From: Myrica gale
Lineage: Eukaryota; Streptophyta; Magnoliopsida; Fagales; Myricaceae
DNA length: 64,000 nucleotides
Reading direction: 5' to 3'
NCBI GenBank assembly: GCA_963930655.1
Contig: OZ005618.1
Coordinates: forward strand, 9,942,001-10,006,000
The notes beneath the pieces are model-generated. The model made no database searches. It was not told the origin of the DNA and worked only from the letters and a program-made list of their open reading frames with translations. This document shows, piece by piece, positions 49,194 to 61,800 of the stretch. A program made the position numbers and the translations under genes. Position 1 is the stretch's first letter. Every line of letters starts with the position of its first letter.

Positions 49194-52100
49194 ACTCTTC
49201 TTCTCTGTCAAATTTTCCTGGGAACCAAACAGAAACTGCTTGTTCCTTGGAATCCGATTTCAGATCTGAAGCCTTCTGGTCTCTGCGGTCTCCGTCAGCG
49301 TATTTGGTGCGGGAATTTGCGTTTGGTCGTATTTATTTGGGGACCTTCGGCTTCAGTTTCCTACTGGCAACTGCCATCAGAATCGGAGAAATTCGCATTT
49401 CTTTTAGAAAGCTTCTGGGAAACCGGAAAAATAACGCAATTAACTATGCCACAATTTTTATTTTTTCCTGAAGGTGGTGGGAGTTTAAAGGTGTTATTCA
49501 AGTCGAGTAGACTTTACAGGTTTACCGAGTGAACCCAATCGATTACCATTACGGCTTAATCAGGAAGTACATATTTATTTAAAGTAACGTAGAGAATTTT
49601 AAAGAAATATTTTATTATGGTAAAAATTTTAGGACTACTAAACATCTCCTTATAAACTATGGGAGTATGATGTCTTGATAATTTAGTACTTTCTAACATT
49701 TTTATCAAATTAGGCTAATTAACTATTTATTTTACTGATTTACATCATCAATTTAAAAATTATTTTTAATTAAATGGAAAATAAAATTTTGATGTGTGAA
49801 ATGAAATTTTTATTCTTATGAAGATAAAATTATAATTTTAGATGTCACGACATCAATTTATGTTAAAATTAAAGAAAAATTTTAACCGAAATTATAAAGT
49901 GTCTAACAATTAATAGTTAATAAATAAAACGAGATAAAAATAATAAAAGAAATTAATTACATTTGGCCTTTTATACTATGATGAGCCATACTTGATTCCA
50001 ATCGAGAAATACTACAATGACAGGACAGAAATTGCCACGAACATTTGAATATCAATTAAAATCAAAAGTGGGCATTTTATCACCAACTAAAGGGTAGATA
50101 AAGCAACATATATTGTGCACATTTTATTTTAATTTCTTAATTGTGCTACTTAACCTGATCCACTATTTGAGGGCTTATGGTCTCCATGGATGTCATTGGC
50201 CCTTTACTGTTCCTAGTGGGCAATCCACACAACCCACACTGACGTTAAGTATGTCCATTTGGTGTAAAGATATACTATAATACACTTGCCTACTGCAGTT
50301 GGATATTTATATGTGCATTGGAAATGCAATTAAATAATTATGCATTAATTATGGAGGTCTAATGGTCGAAACCCACCAGGCCTTTTCTTTTCTCTTTAAA
50401 TAATAAAGAAAATACAGCTCTAGAAATTTGGCCTACTTTACAGAATCTTCTTAAACAATAGAATTAGCCAGTGTAAGAGTCACGACAAATTCAAACAGGG
50501 AGCGACTGAATATAGAACAATTGATTCTTTTAATTATGTGACAATACATTAATGTTGATTAAAATTTAAAAACCTCATATATCTAGGGGTGTAGGCTAAA
50601 CACTTATTATACCCTAACAAGATGATCACACCTTCTATTTATATGCGGCACTTTCTGTGCACTGGTTTGAGACAGACATATATGGCCTAGTTTGATCGTA
50701 CAATTTAATGTCACCACAAATTCCGGTGCCTCTCATCGCACATATCAATTAAATGGACAGGCTTGTTAATGTGGGGAGTTGAATCAAAGTGGCCTGACCA
50801 ATAGTATCTTTAATGAGCTCATCCACACCATAGGGCAATTATGGCAAAATATTAAATCTGTAATTAATATAATATCTTGATTCGAAGCACACTTGTATAC
50901 TATAATTTCTTACTTACTCATAGCTGACACTCTTCTTAGAATATTAATTAAGAAGATGCTCTCATTGCTGAAAACCAGGGCCATAAGTTTTATTTAAAAG
51001 AAAAATGCTAGTTTTTCAAAATCGGACTAACAAAAATATCTTAATTATTATATTTACTTTAATTTTCATGTTTTTGGGTTGAATCGTAACCTTTCATGGA
51101 TTCAAAACGGTTTTTTTTAATCCACATTCAGATTGATTTATTCATTTTCTCTTTCTTTTATCTAATATCTCAAAATATTTTAAACGCTAAATATAAATAA
51201 GGCTAAATTAGTACATTAGTCCTTCCAGGTTGACTTTCTTACCGGTTCAATTCAGGTAATCCGTATAGAGTTATACGTTTTGGTCCCTCTATCAATTTCA
51301 ATCCTCGTTGATATAAATATTTTATGAGTTTAATGGTAAACGGAACAAGAACATCCGGTGAGAGCGACACGTGTATTATAAATTTAAACACAATTTATAG
51401 TTCATAAACATACTAATACTAATAAACTATAGTGAATTAACTAACGAAACGACATAAACGTCATATAATTAACGGAAATTTGATATTTGGTCACTAAGTT
51501 TACAGCATTTTTACGATTTAGTTATTAGGTTTCATTTTTTTACTAAATGGTCACTGATTCAAATTTCCATTAAATTTTTAACCGGAATAGCGATCAATCG
51601 GTTTGTTTACCGTTGTCGCAACGGTAAATTATAGCGGTCGACCGCATTTTATTCCGTTAAAAATTAACGGATGTTCGACGAAAAGACCAAATCATAACAA
51701 CTATATATTCTCAGTGACTATTTAAAAAACATAAAAACTAATGACTAAATCGTAAAAATATTATAAATTTAGTGACCAAATATCATGTTTCCATAAATTT
51801 AAGGAATAAAAACTTTAAAAACAAATTTTTATCCATAACTGGACTCCACCTTCACAAGATGCAGGAGCAGCGACTCTGTGGGATCTGTGCGGATCGGCCA
51901 CCTCGCCCTCCCCACAAGGGCGGCTCTCGCTGTAGATTACCAGATCCACCTGCGTTAGGTTGATCCGCTGTGGTGGATCTGCACGGATCCACTGCCACCA
52001 AAGCAGATCCGCACCGAGCGCAATGAGACGCGTTAGGGGGACCCAACGCCAATCTTCTCCACTTCGGCGTGGCGGTGGGTCTACTGCGCCTCCATGCCTT

Positions 52101-52932
52101 TGCCTGCTTTTGCTTTTCTGATTTGTTCCGTTAGTTGTTTTTATAATTAAATATTACATCAATTGAATTATTTATTTTTTCTATAATTTATACGATAAAT
52201 GGTATTAATAATTATAATTATAATTTATAAGAGTTGATAAAAAGTGAGAGAGATAATTTTAATTAATTTTTTATTTTTATTAACAACTCCAAACTTAAGG
52301 ATTCTAGATTGATGCCAAACATGTCCTTCTGACCAAAAACTACTTAGATTATATTTGGTTGAAAATATATTAAAATTTATGTAAAAATTATTGAAATTTA
52401 TATTATTATTTTTTTAAATTTTGGATGATTAGGTTTTCTTTATTTTCATTTTTTAAAAAATATTGACTCAAAATGTTTCTTTTACAAGTTACATGCGTAA
52501 ACTGCACATACAAAAACTATTATTGACCCACGAGAAAAACTAATAAAAAGGGTGAAATACAGTTTCGACGCTCTAATTATGAGGTCTTAAGGACATTTTT
52601 AATCTAAGTATTGATTTCGTATACTTTTCACCATTCTTTAAAAAAAATTCATCATTTTGGACATAAATTTATTTCTTGATCTTAAAAATTATGAATTTGC
52701 CATCATAAGATTATCACTTCTAAAAAAATGATGAGGACAAAATTGTCATTTTACACACCAAAAATTCATTTTATATCCAAATTAACTAAAAAAAATTAAT
52801 CGATGGTACAAAGTGTTTGAAATCAATAATTGGAGAGTATAATGTCTCAAAAATAAAAGAAGATGTAAAGTATCAGACCTTTTAAATCTTGTGAGTACAG
52901 AGTGTAATTAACTCTAATAAAAACTACTGAGA
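49194..52932. other. Intergenic region upstream of VHA-a1
   Basis: The first few hundred bp presumably hold the VHA-a1 promoter, without motifs I would single out. The rest is AT-rich, apart from a MITE-like element at about 51475-51790 and a GC-rich island at 51850-52090. The island has repeated GATCTGC/GCGGATC strings, which may be the end of another element. No gene supported. Confidence 0.5.
51475..51790. mobile_element. MITE-like element related to the one at 32176-32671
   Basis: It has inverted ends (TTTGGTCACTAAGTTTA near 51490 against TAAATTTAGTGACCAAAT near 51765-51782), paired CCGTTAAAAATTAACGG strings and a central GCGGTCGACCGC, as in the larger copy. It has one core block rather than two. 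Confidence 0.6.
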
Positions 52933-55900
52933 TTAGAGTATACATGTAATTGGACTACCTCCACGCGTTCCAGTTGGAATAATCTTTTTTCTGATGGAAT
53001 GAAGCTCAGCCACAACATCTTTCATGCTCATCCGTTCTCCTGTCTGCTCAGCAGAGCAAGCAACTCCAATGCGAAAGATCGAACTCAAGCATTCCTGGAT
53101 TTTGTTTATTCTTGCATCCCAGTTGTTCATTGCATTCTGATCTCCATTGCTTTCCTGAAAGAGGCTTGGATCTGCAATCTCTAGCACTTGTTGAGGCAAA
53201 GCTGTGTTGATAAAAGAATGCAAGTTTAGAGTGCCTTGGAACATCTCATCCGTCGGTCTCTTCCTTGTGAACATTTCCAGTAAAAGGATTCCATAACTAT
53301 ACACATCACCGTAGGTTGACACCTCATTTCCTGTACCATATTCTATACATATAATATATGATAAAAATAGTATATATTAGAAAATAGCTGCAAATTAAGA
53401 CAATAAAAAGCATATACGCTAAGAAAGTACTAGTGCTGCCACACTTTCTACATGAGAAAACCAGATAAACTTGTATTTATGAACAAAAATCAAATTACAC
53501 TTTCATAACTTATAATTTGTCTAACTATGCCTCCATAAGTTTTATTAAAAAATTAATCTTCGCTCTCTGTTTTATTTAGCCGTTAAATTATAAAAAATGA
53601 CTGAAATATCCCTCTAAGAAAAAATTATTAAAATTTTTATTTTAAAAAAATAAATAAGTATTATTATTTTTTAAAATTAAAATATAGAAATTCTACTTCA
53701 TTTTTTTTCTCTAATCTTAGATTGGAAGGGTATTTCTGTCGATTCACATCATTTCAGTGTGATTTAAGGGTTAAATTGTACTGTGGATGATAATTGATTT
53801 TTTTTAACTTATGGGATGTAATTAGATAAATTAAAAAAATTTGGATACAATTTGATTTTTGCTCATAGATAAGTAGCCTACTATAATGATTCCTCAAATC
53901 TGAAACTAAAATATGACTGAGTTTATTAGAAAAAAAAAGCAGAAAAAAACACCTTATATCCTCTTCGATCGAAGCTAAAAATGTTAGTTAGAAGAACAAG
54001 AAATATAATGAACTGTGAACATATGATAAATTAAAAAAGGTTTTTTTTCTAAAAAATACCTGGAGCAGTATAACCAACAGTTCCTCGTATGCCAATGGAA
54101 CTAGACTGATTGGTAGAAGAGACAACGTTGTGGTTGGTTGTAGCAGAAAATCTGGCTAACCCGAAGTCACCCACATGCCCAACCATCTCATCGTCAAGAA
54201 GAACATTGCTCGGCTTGAGGTCACAGTGAACAATTGGTGCTTCACAATGCCAATGGAGATATTCCACCGCGCTCGCAACATCGATGGCAATATTTAGTCT
54301 TTGAAGAAGACCCAGACACCTTTCTTCCAGATGCGAGTCCTGTTCTTCAGTAGTTGGATGCAACCAATCCTCAAGGCTCCCCTGAGCCATGAACTCGTAA
54401 ACCAAAGCCTTGAAATCATTACCCTGATAATCAACACCTGAACAAACTGTAAGTATCTTCACAAGATTCCGATGCCTAATGTTTCTTAGGGCTTCACATT
54501 CAGCAAGAAAGCTCTTGGAAGCGCCATGGCGCAAAAGGTTCAGCACCTTGACAGCAATTGTCATTCTACCCTCTTCAAGAATTCCTTTATACACAGATCC
54601 AAAACTACCCACACCAATCAAATTAGCAGAGGAGAATCCGTCGGTGGCTTTTAGGAGACTTTGGTAAGACATATTCAAAATCACTGAAGAACTACTTGAA
54701 GTCAACCCTTTTCCCTTCTTTCTTGACCAATAGACAAATAAAATGGACAGCACAATAAGTACTCCCAGTACACCAAACACTATGACCATTGTTAAATTCT
54801 TTAGGATCCATTTCCTCTTCGTGGGCTTTCCCAAGTTGCATTTAGGCAAGTGCATATCAGGTATTCCCCCACACAATCGACTGTTTCCTACAACTAAAGC
54901 TGTCCGTGAGTCATTGAAAGCACCATCTATGGGCACTAACCCATCAAAATTATTGTAAGAGAGATTTAGAATCCGCAGCAATTTGAAATCCACGAAGAAG
55001 GTGGGGATGTTTCCTGACAAATTATTTAGCGAGAGATCTAATTCTTGAAGTCCTCTCAAAGAAGCAAAACTTGATGGAATAGTCCCCTGGAAAAGGTTTT
55101 CTTTCATGTCCAGAAACTCCAGTCTTCACAACTACCAAGACTGCTTGGAATTGCACCGGCTAACCTGTTTCTTGATATATCCAATGCGCCTATATTATTC
55201 AGATGTCCAACTTCCATAGGCAAGGGACCAGTAAGACGGTTTCTAGAGAAATTAAGACCGATTGATAAGGATGACAGACCAATGACTTGTGGGGGTATGG
55301 CATTGCTGAGCCTGTTATTAGCAAGATCTAATAAAACCAAAAACTGGCAGTTACCCAGACTCGAAGGGATGCTTCCCTGGAGATCATTGTTGCTTAATAC
55401 TAGTTTGGATAATAGAGTCAAGTTTCCAAAAGAAGACGGGATATTTCCTGAGAGATTGTTTTCTGATAGAATTACCTCTTGTAACCTCTGAAGCTTTCCA
55501 ATATCAGTGGGAATATTGCCCATCAAATTGTTATTCCACAGCCGGACTGACTCCAAGTTGATAAGATTTGTAATCCCAGCTGGAATCCTTCCAGATATTT
55601 TGTTATTATCACCGAAAAATTTTCTAAGAGTAGAGGAGAAGTTACCGATGCACTCAGGTAAGACTCCACCAAAATTATTGTCGTTGATGCCCACCACCTC
55701 TAAGCTGGTGGCATTGGCCAAAGTACAGAGAAAATTCAAGTCATCAGCTTTCCCACTTCCTAGGTGGTTCGAGGTAGTGGCCAACCATCGAAACCTGTGC
55801 AGCTTTTCTAAAGAAGGGACATTTCCAGTAAACCGGTTCAATCCAATTTCAAAGTATTCTAGATTTGATGAATTGGAAATTGAAGGAGGAATGGATCCAC

Positions 55901-56749
55901 TAAATTGGTTATAGGACATGTAAAGTACTTGAAGGTTTTGTAGGGTTATTCCCAAGTCCCCGGGAAGACTTCCTTGGATTTGGTTATCTACCAAATTAAG
56001 AAACGTAATAGAGGAGAGATTGAAGATTGTTGAAGAGATGGTACCAGTGATCTGGTTTGAAGCAATTGCCAGATTCTTGAGATTCATAAGTTGGCCTAGC
56101 TCATCGGGGATACTCCCACTTAGGTTATTACTGGATACACGAAGTTCCTCGAGTAACGATAGGTTTCCAAGACTTGCAGGGATATATCCTGTGAATTCGT
56201 TGTAGCCTGCAGAAAATGTTTTTAGCTTTGCCAAGGAGCCAATCTCAACAGGAATCTCTCCAAACAGCTGATTGTCATCGAGATGGATAACTTCGAGGTT
56301 AGAGCAACCAGATAAGTTAAAAGGAATTCTGCCACCAAGTAAATTATTCTGCAAATGCAGCAACTGTAGTCTACGTAGACGGCCTATTTCTGGAGGGATT
56401 TGATGAGTGAAGCTATTGTTTTCAAGATATAGAGACCTTAGAAAGCTCAAATTTCCAACAAAGGGAGATATAGAGCCCATGAGTTTTTGAGATGCCAGGC
56501 GCAACTCTGTGACCCTTTGGTGCCGGCGACCACATATAACACCATGCCACTGGCAATAATGGACCGTGGCATCCAAGAGCTCAAGATCATGAACGGGTCA
56601 CGGATTACTTTGGCCTTGAATTGAAGCAAGGCCAATCCGTCTGTCTCATTCCCCCCAGAGCTGGCATAAGATGCTGAACCAACGCACAATACAAGTATGC
56701 AGAAAGCTGAACAAGCTGAGACTGCTGAAATCCAAGGGTGATGTCCCAT
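52933..56749 (-). pseudogene. LRR receptor-like kinase, subfamily XII type (EFR/XA21-like), two frameshifts
   Basis: The ATG at 56749 opens a signal peptide (ISAVSACSAFCILVLCVGS) and an LRRNT region (ETDGLALLQFKAK). A frame change near 56574 (SSW to DATVHYCQWHGV) leads into about twenty LRRs. A second 1-bp change near 55120 (SLGSC to RLEFLDMKENLFQG) leads into the last LRRs, a membrane helix (MVIVFGVLGVLIVLSILFVYW) and the kinase. Kinase motifs are GVGSFGSVYKG, IAVKVLN, HCDLKPSN and DFGLARF; cysteine replaces arginine in the HRD motif, so it is a non-RD kinase as in pattern-recognition receptors. The intron after APE (donor at 54059, acceptor at 53343) is at the usual place for this subfamily. 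The C-terminal exon is intact to 52933. Each frameshift is a single base, so sequencing error is possible; otherwise it is a young pseudogene. Confidence 0.85.
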
Positions 56750-56925
56750 AGAGAGGTGCGAGAACTCTGTAGCTATCTAGCTAATGGTAATCGGCTGGTA
56801 GTCCTCGCTCTTGGCCTGTGACAGTAGAAGATCAGAGAAATAACTGATAAAGCGCGCAGAAACTCCAGGGGCTAACTTGCTTGTTTCGGCTACTGATCAA
56901 GGCCAGCGGAACGAAGTTTTTATAA

Positions 56926-58075
56926 GGATAAAGTCATAGTTAGCCCCATAATTATGACCAAATTTCAAATCGAGACCCTTAATTTTGAAACCCACAATTT
57001 AAGACCCATAAATTTTAAAATATGTCAATGTTAGCCCTCCGTCTAAATCCTCCGTCAAGTTGGACGGTTTTTCACCCATGTGCGTTACATGTGCATAATC
57101 TTCTGTTGAAATGTCCAAAATACCCTTAGTGAGTGTAAGATTAATATGCCCAATTCTCTCTTCCCCTCTCCTCCGCTCGCTTCCAGTGCTAATTTTCAAT
57201 TCAACTGACTTCAAAGATGGGTTGGAATGCGTCGTTTGCCTCTCTGAGCTTGAGCAAGGAGAGAAAGCAAGGATGCTCCCCAAATGCAATCATGGTTCCA
57301 TGTTGATTGCATTGACATGTGGTTCCAGTCCCACTCCACTTGCCCGCTTTGCCGAGACCCAGTTGCTCCAGAAATCTCCAATTCCAACACAAACAGTAGT
57401 GCTGAGGAAGCAGAGGATTTTGAGTCATTAGGAGAGAATTTGGATGCTGGGTTTTCTACGGAATCTCCGAATTTCCCCCACAAACGTTTTGTTTTGGGGA
57501 AACGAGACTCAGGTAAGTGCTCGGACAGCTTGTCTGGAAGAAGGTCATCATTCTCAATGCCCTCCTTGTCCGTCGTCTTCCTCGTCATCAGCGAGTAGTA
57601 GTGGGCCACCAGATGGGATGTTGGTGATTGATATACCAAGATATAGATAGTCAAGAGCTCGAGGTTGAGATCTCAACAGCCCGACTCTTTTGTTATACAA
57701 GCATGTAAAATCTGTTCTTAAAATAGAAATTGAACATTTTCTTCAAATGTTAATATTGTAACATCTAGGGCACCGGAGAGCTTCTACGGTTTGGGGATTT
57801 TGATTTTTTACTTCAGTTGGGTAGGATGAAGCGCGAACACAACAAGGGCAATGTCGTCTGTGTGAATAACTTATAAGGGCATTATGGACATTTCAACAGC
57901 AGATATGCACGTGTAACGCACGTGGGTGAAAAACCGTCCAATTTGACGGAGGATTTAGACGGGGGCTAACATTGACATATTTTAAAACTTATGGGTCTTA
58001 AATTGTAGGTTTCAAAATTAAGGGTCTCGATTTGAAATTTGGTCATAGTTAGGGGGCTAACTATGACTTTATCCC
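56926..58075. mobile_element. Mutator-like element (Pack-MULE type), 1,150 bp, with about 200-bp terminal inverted repeats
   Basis: Terminal repeats at 56926-57127 and about 57873-58075 are inverted copies (GGATAAAGTCATAGTTAGCC; AAATCCTCCGTCAA; GACGGTTTTTCACCCA). The flanks carry a 9-bp duplication TTTTTATAA (56917-56925 and 58076-58084). There is no transposase; instead the element carries part of a RING-H2 gene. It sits 177 bp upstream of the start codon of the LRR kinase, in its promoter or leader. Confidence 0.88.
57181..57650 (+). pseudogene. Captured fragment of an ATL-type RING-H2 ubiquitin ligase gene
   Basis: Translation gives [20 protein letters not shown], then MLPKCNH. A 1-bp register change near 57295 follows, then [19 protein letters not shown]. 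Together these make the C-x2-C ... C-x-H-x2-H ... C-x2-C pattern of a RING-H2 finger with the tryptophan typical of ATL proteins. A serine-rich tail follows ([13 protein letters not shown]), and a further frame change near 57560 leads to GPPDGMLVIDIPR, a common ATL C-terminal motif. The N-terminal membrane helix of ATL proteins is absent. With two frame changes it cannot make a complete ligase. Confidence 0.82.
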
Positions 58076-58588
58076 TTTTTATAAAGAAATTATAGCCGGT
58101 GCTTCTCAAAACTGCATGTCACTCTCTTTTACGTTTACCAGAACGTACATAATCTTAATTTGTTTAAGCCAACGATGGTCCTTGGCAGTGACATGAAAAT
58201 AGGGACCGAAAGATAATAAATCAAAATTTGCTACTGAATATTTATTGTGAAAAACTAAATATCAAACTAATAAATAGTTAGGTGATCATGTTTGCAGTCC
58301 TAAAATTTTTGGGTTTGGAAACATGCTCTTATAGTATTGCTGAAGAGAAATAATAAATAGGTAAGTCGTAGCTTTAGAGCAATTTCGTTTTTTTTTAATT
58401 GGTTGATTGCTGAAGTTTGGCAAATTCTCATATTAAGATCATAATTATATAGGAACTATTTCCACAGCGACATGTTTGGTGAGAATAAATAAAGAAATTT
58501 AAGAAGAATATATATAGGAGCATTTGAATTAATTAGACTTTGAATAGAAAGTTGAAGATTGAGGCACAAGAAAGACATAGTTTGCAGG

Positions 58589-58672
58589 CCGGAAAAAAAA
58601 TGAATAAAAAAGACCAAAACGAGACTCACCGGAAAAAAAAAATGAATAAAAAAGACCAAAACGAGACTCACC
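58589..58672. repeat. 40-bp tandem duplication
   Basis: CCGG, an A-run, TGAATAAAAAAGACC and AAAACGAGACTCA occur twice, starting at 58589 and 58629, with only A-run length differing. Confidence 0.9.
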
Positions 58673-59946
58673 TAATCACCGGTCACATTGGAAAAGTTAA
58701 GAAAACGAAGACATGATATAGCTAGTTGCATGGTTATGACTTGGGACCACTTAAAAAAAATGCTTAGGACATATTTATTTCTTTTATTTCCTTTTATTAT
58801 CTGATCTTAATTTGCTTAAGTTAAAAATACAGGAAAAAAAATGCGTCGGTTGCACAAATTTTAACTGCACAATAAGTAATAAAGGATCTATTTTATATTG
58901 GGGAACTTGTCTCCACCACTACCGCATTGTGGCCAAGTTTTTAGGTATATCTTTAGTCAATTGCCAATATTGTGATCTTTTTCTTTCGTTTTCACATAAA
59001 TATTGAGGACTGTTGCTTTCGCCTATGCCAATATCTTGTCTCTGTCTTTCGTTTTCAAAGAAAGATTGACCATCACGAAAATGTTGACTCACTCTGGGCT
59101 GTTGCCACGATGGCTCCATGCATGCGGTATTGCAAAGCTTTATTGAGTTTGGAAGTTTTATTAGGTAGAATTGGAGAAGGTCATCTTGTACTCTATTTCT
59201 GACTTTTTTGTTGGGAAATGCTGGATGTGGAAAGCATTTTTATTTTTAGAAGTTCGTCCTATACTCAATTCCTGAGTAGGAATTGTGAGACCCTATACAT
59301 AGCGCTAGCGCTTCACGTTCTTTCTATTTCATTCTATTTCATTTCGGGATAGATGGCTAATACTAATCTAATAAGTGAAGTAGTCGTCGTCTGACCAATT
59401 GGCTCGGACACCAGACCGCTCGTGCCTGCCCACTTTGTCTCGCCCTAAATGGAATGACTCTCTTAGATACTCTGCGCCCTGACCTGAGCCCCCACGTCTG
59501 CTCTTCTCGTCATGGTAAAGAAGATTAAAAAAAACAACACAGACCGTACTCGAGGTTTGAGGTCTCAAAATTGAACCCCCCACCCAGGCCTCGAGCTCAG
59601 TTACACTTTCGTAGAGTTATATGGCGATAATCTAAACTTTAGCTCATACCTATAGCTCAATCCAAACATTTTATATGGGTGGAAGTAGGGACAAAGCCAT
59701 AATTGAATTTTAAGAAACCATGTAGTTACACACACAAAAAAGTTTGGGGAGGCCAAAATATTAAAAAAATCATTAAAAAATACCTAAAAGAAAATAGAAT
59801 TCCTAAGGATTTTAGGGTATTGGGGGCGATGGTCCCGCTGGACCAAGAGCTTCGCCCCTAAGTGGAAGCTTCTATGTTCACCCTCAGGGGACAAATCAGG
59901 TTTGAAGTCCCCTTCCACTCTTTTGCTTAGAAAAAAAAAATTTACC
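58673..59946. other. Spacer, no gene supported
   Basis: A TGTGAGACCC string at 59286 followed by a GC-richer stretch to about 59600 could be part of an LTR, but no matching end was found. The rest is non-coding. Confidence 0.4.
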
Positions 59947-59959
59947 CATTACAAAATAA

Positions 59960-60335
59960 CCAACCTATAGCAGCGGTCGGAAACCGTTGCTATAACATAT
60001 AGCAGCGGTTTTTTAGCGGCGGTCGTGACTATCGCTATATACCCGTCGGCATAGGTGTTTAGCGGCGGTTATGGTGACCGCTGGTGAAAACCTGTGGTCT
60101 GTAGCCGCGGTCATGTAGCGGCGATTTAAACCGTCGTTATATGCCCAAACCGCGGTTTAGGTTTTGCGCGGAAGGTCTTTAGCGGCGGTTATTAGACCGC
60201 CGCTACAGGTTTTAGCAACGGTTAGTTGACCGCGGATGTAGGGATATAGCGGCGGTCACGTGACCGCTGCTATGTCCCTTGACGTTTGTTACATGTAGCA
60301 GCGGTCAGTGACCGCCGCTACAGGGTTGATTTTTT
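59960..60335. repeat. Subterminal repeat array of CACTA element 3
   Basis: More than a dozen AGCGGCGGT or GACCGCCGCTA variants in both directions, many forming short palindromes such as CGGCGGTTATTAGACCGCCG. Confidence 0.85.
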
Positions 60336-60579
60336 GTTTTTATTTTTATTTAATATTCGAATTTTTATTTTTAATATTTTTCTGAAATACAAATTTTGTT
60401 ATAGAATTTAATTGATTAATGCAAATAAAGAAAAGTGTGATAAAACATAATATATTTCATTGTAACCATATCTTACAAGTTTTGCATCAAACAAAAATAA
60501 GTTAAGGACATTTTCTCAATAGTCTAAAACCTAACAAGTCATGACATTTAACAACAAATAACCATAAATTTAATCATCT

Positions 60580-61112
60580 CCACCTTCATCAGCATCATCT
60601 GCTCCTTCACTTTCTGCATCATCTGCTCCTTCACTTTCTGCATCATCGGAATTGTCTGCTATTGCAATATTGAAAAATTAACAAATAGTAATGACATGAA
60701 CAAAGATAAAAGAACTTAGTACACACTTAAAATTAAATTAATGACAGTATTAATTTATATTAGTATCTTACCAGCACTCGTTTTCCGACTTGCATGAGAT
60801 GATCTATGAATTGCTGGTGAAACCTGATTGTTATTGGCAACATCTTGGTATTGACGTTGCTCCTACAACGGTTAAACAAACATTAATTAATTACGAAATA
60901 TACATAAATAGAATCAATAGTAATATGTGAGGATAAATAAATAAAAATTTTACCCAAGCTCGTGCCATGATTTGTATTGTAGATTTAAGCGATGCAATTT
61001 GTATTGTATTGTGGTTGTGATGGCGTTGCTTCTTGTGATGTCGTTGGTTCTTGACATGGTGGCACAGGTGGCTGTGATGATGAAGATATAGTCCTGAACC
61101 TCTTCCTCGTCA
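60580..61112 (-). pseudogene. Remnant of the second CACTA protein with an acidic repeat tail
   Basis: Three pieces remain: MTRKRFRTISSSSQPPVPP (from 61112), EQRQYQDVANNNQVS-type sequence (about 60870-60780), and a C-terminal IADNSDD followed by two tandem AESEGADDA units and DEGGDD (60663-60573). The conserved DNA-binding core expected between the first two is missing. Assignment depends mainly on position between DUF4216 and the subterminal repeats. Confidence 0.45.
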
Positions 61113-61279
61113 TTGTACCTATATAATATTTAAACATGCATAAAAGTGATTTCAATGTAAAATTCAACACAAAACATTTGCTTAAGCAAAATGCCAATAA
61201 AACGGATACATTGTATCAAGACGAAGCATGTAAAAAAAACTCAATTAACAGAGAAATATTTGACATACCCAATGTTTAA

Positions 61280-61749
61280 TTATTGAGGTATATCTAGTGT
61301 TGTTCCTTCCACCTCATTTCCAAACCACGTCAAATCATCTTGTACATTCTCGAGGATTTGCTCAACGTTGAAATTGTAAGGTTCATTTTCACAGTAGTCA
61401 TCTATGTCATCATCATTACCAGCATCAAACACATCTCTTGGTTTGGTCTTGACAACTACTTCCCAATTTGGATGTCTTTCATCTCCTACATAGTATACTT
61501 GAGATGCTTGTTGTGCCAAAATGAATGGATCATCGCTTAATCGATCTCCAGTATGCACTAAACGCGAAAAATTAACAAGTTCAAATCCAAACTCATCAAC
61601 TTTATATCCCCTACCAATAGCTGTGTCAACCCAATCACATTTGAATAATACAAAACATTTTTCATCAAAATAGTTGAACTCAATGATATTTCTAATTCGC
61701 CCATAGTATGTGGTGCCCCCTTCAACAGAACCAACAACAAATAATAGTT
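61280..61749 (-). pseudogene. DUF4216 module of CACTA element 3
   Basis: One uninterrupted frame encodes GGTTYYGRIRNIIEFNYFDE, FVLFKCDWVD, then DDPFILAQQASQVYYVGDE and NWEVVVKTKPRDVFD, ending at 61280. These are the DUF4216 landmarks also seen at 1276-2010 but with different sequence, so the two elements are only distantly related. No TNP2 core was found upstream on the minus strand, so the gene is truncated, although this module has no stops. Confidence 0.78.
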
Positions 61750-61800
61750 AGTCATACCCTCCGCCTCCCAACAAATACCAACATCTCCAATAAACTCCAC

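Larger units (their letters stand above)
59947..61800 (-). mobile_element. CACTA element 3, 3' half, minus orientation, different family from elements 1 and 2
   Basis: On the minus strand the order is DUF4216 module, pieces of the second protein, a dense array of TAGCGGCGGTC/GACCGCCGCTA motifs (59960-60335), and a terminus whose + strand reads CATTACAAAATAACC at 59947, one base from the canonical CACTACAAAA. The subterminal motif differs completely from that of elements 1 and 2, so this is another family. The right-hand boundary beyond 61800 could not be found. Confidence 0.75.

Noticed and set aside
51850..52090. GC-rich stretch with repeated GATCTGC and GGATCC strings
   Set aside because: Might be part of a transposon end, but I could not define inverted ends, a target duplication or a coding frame.
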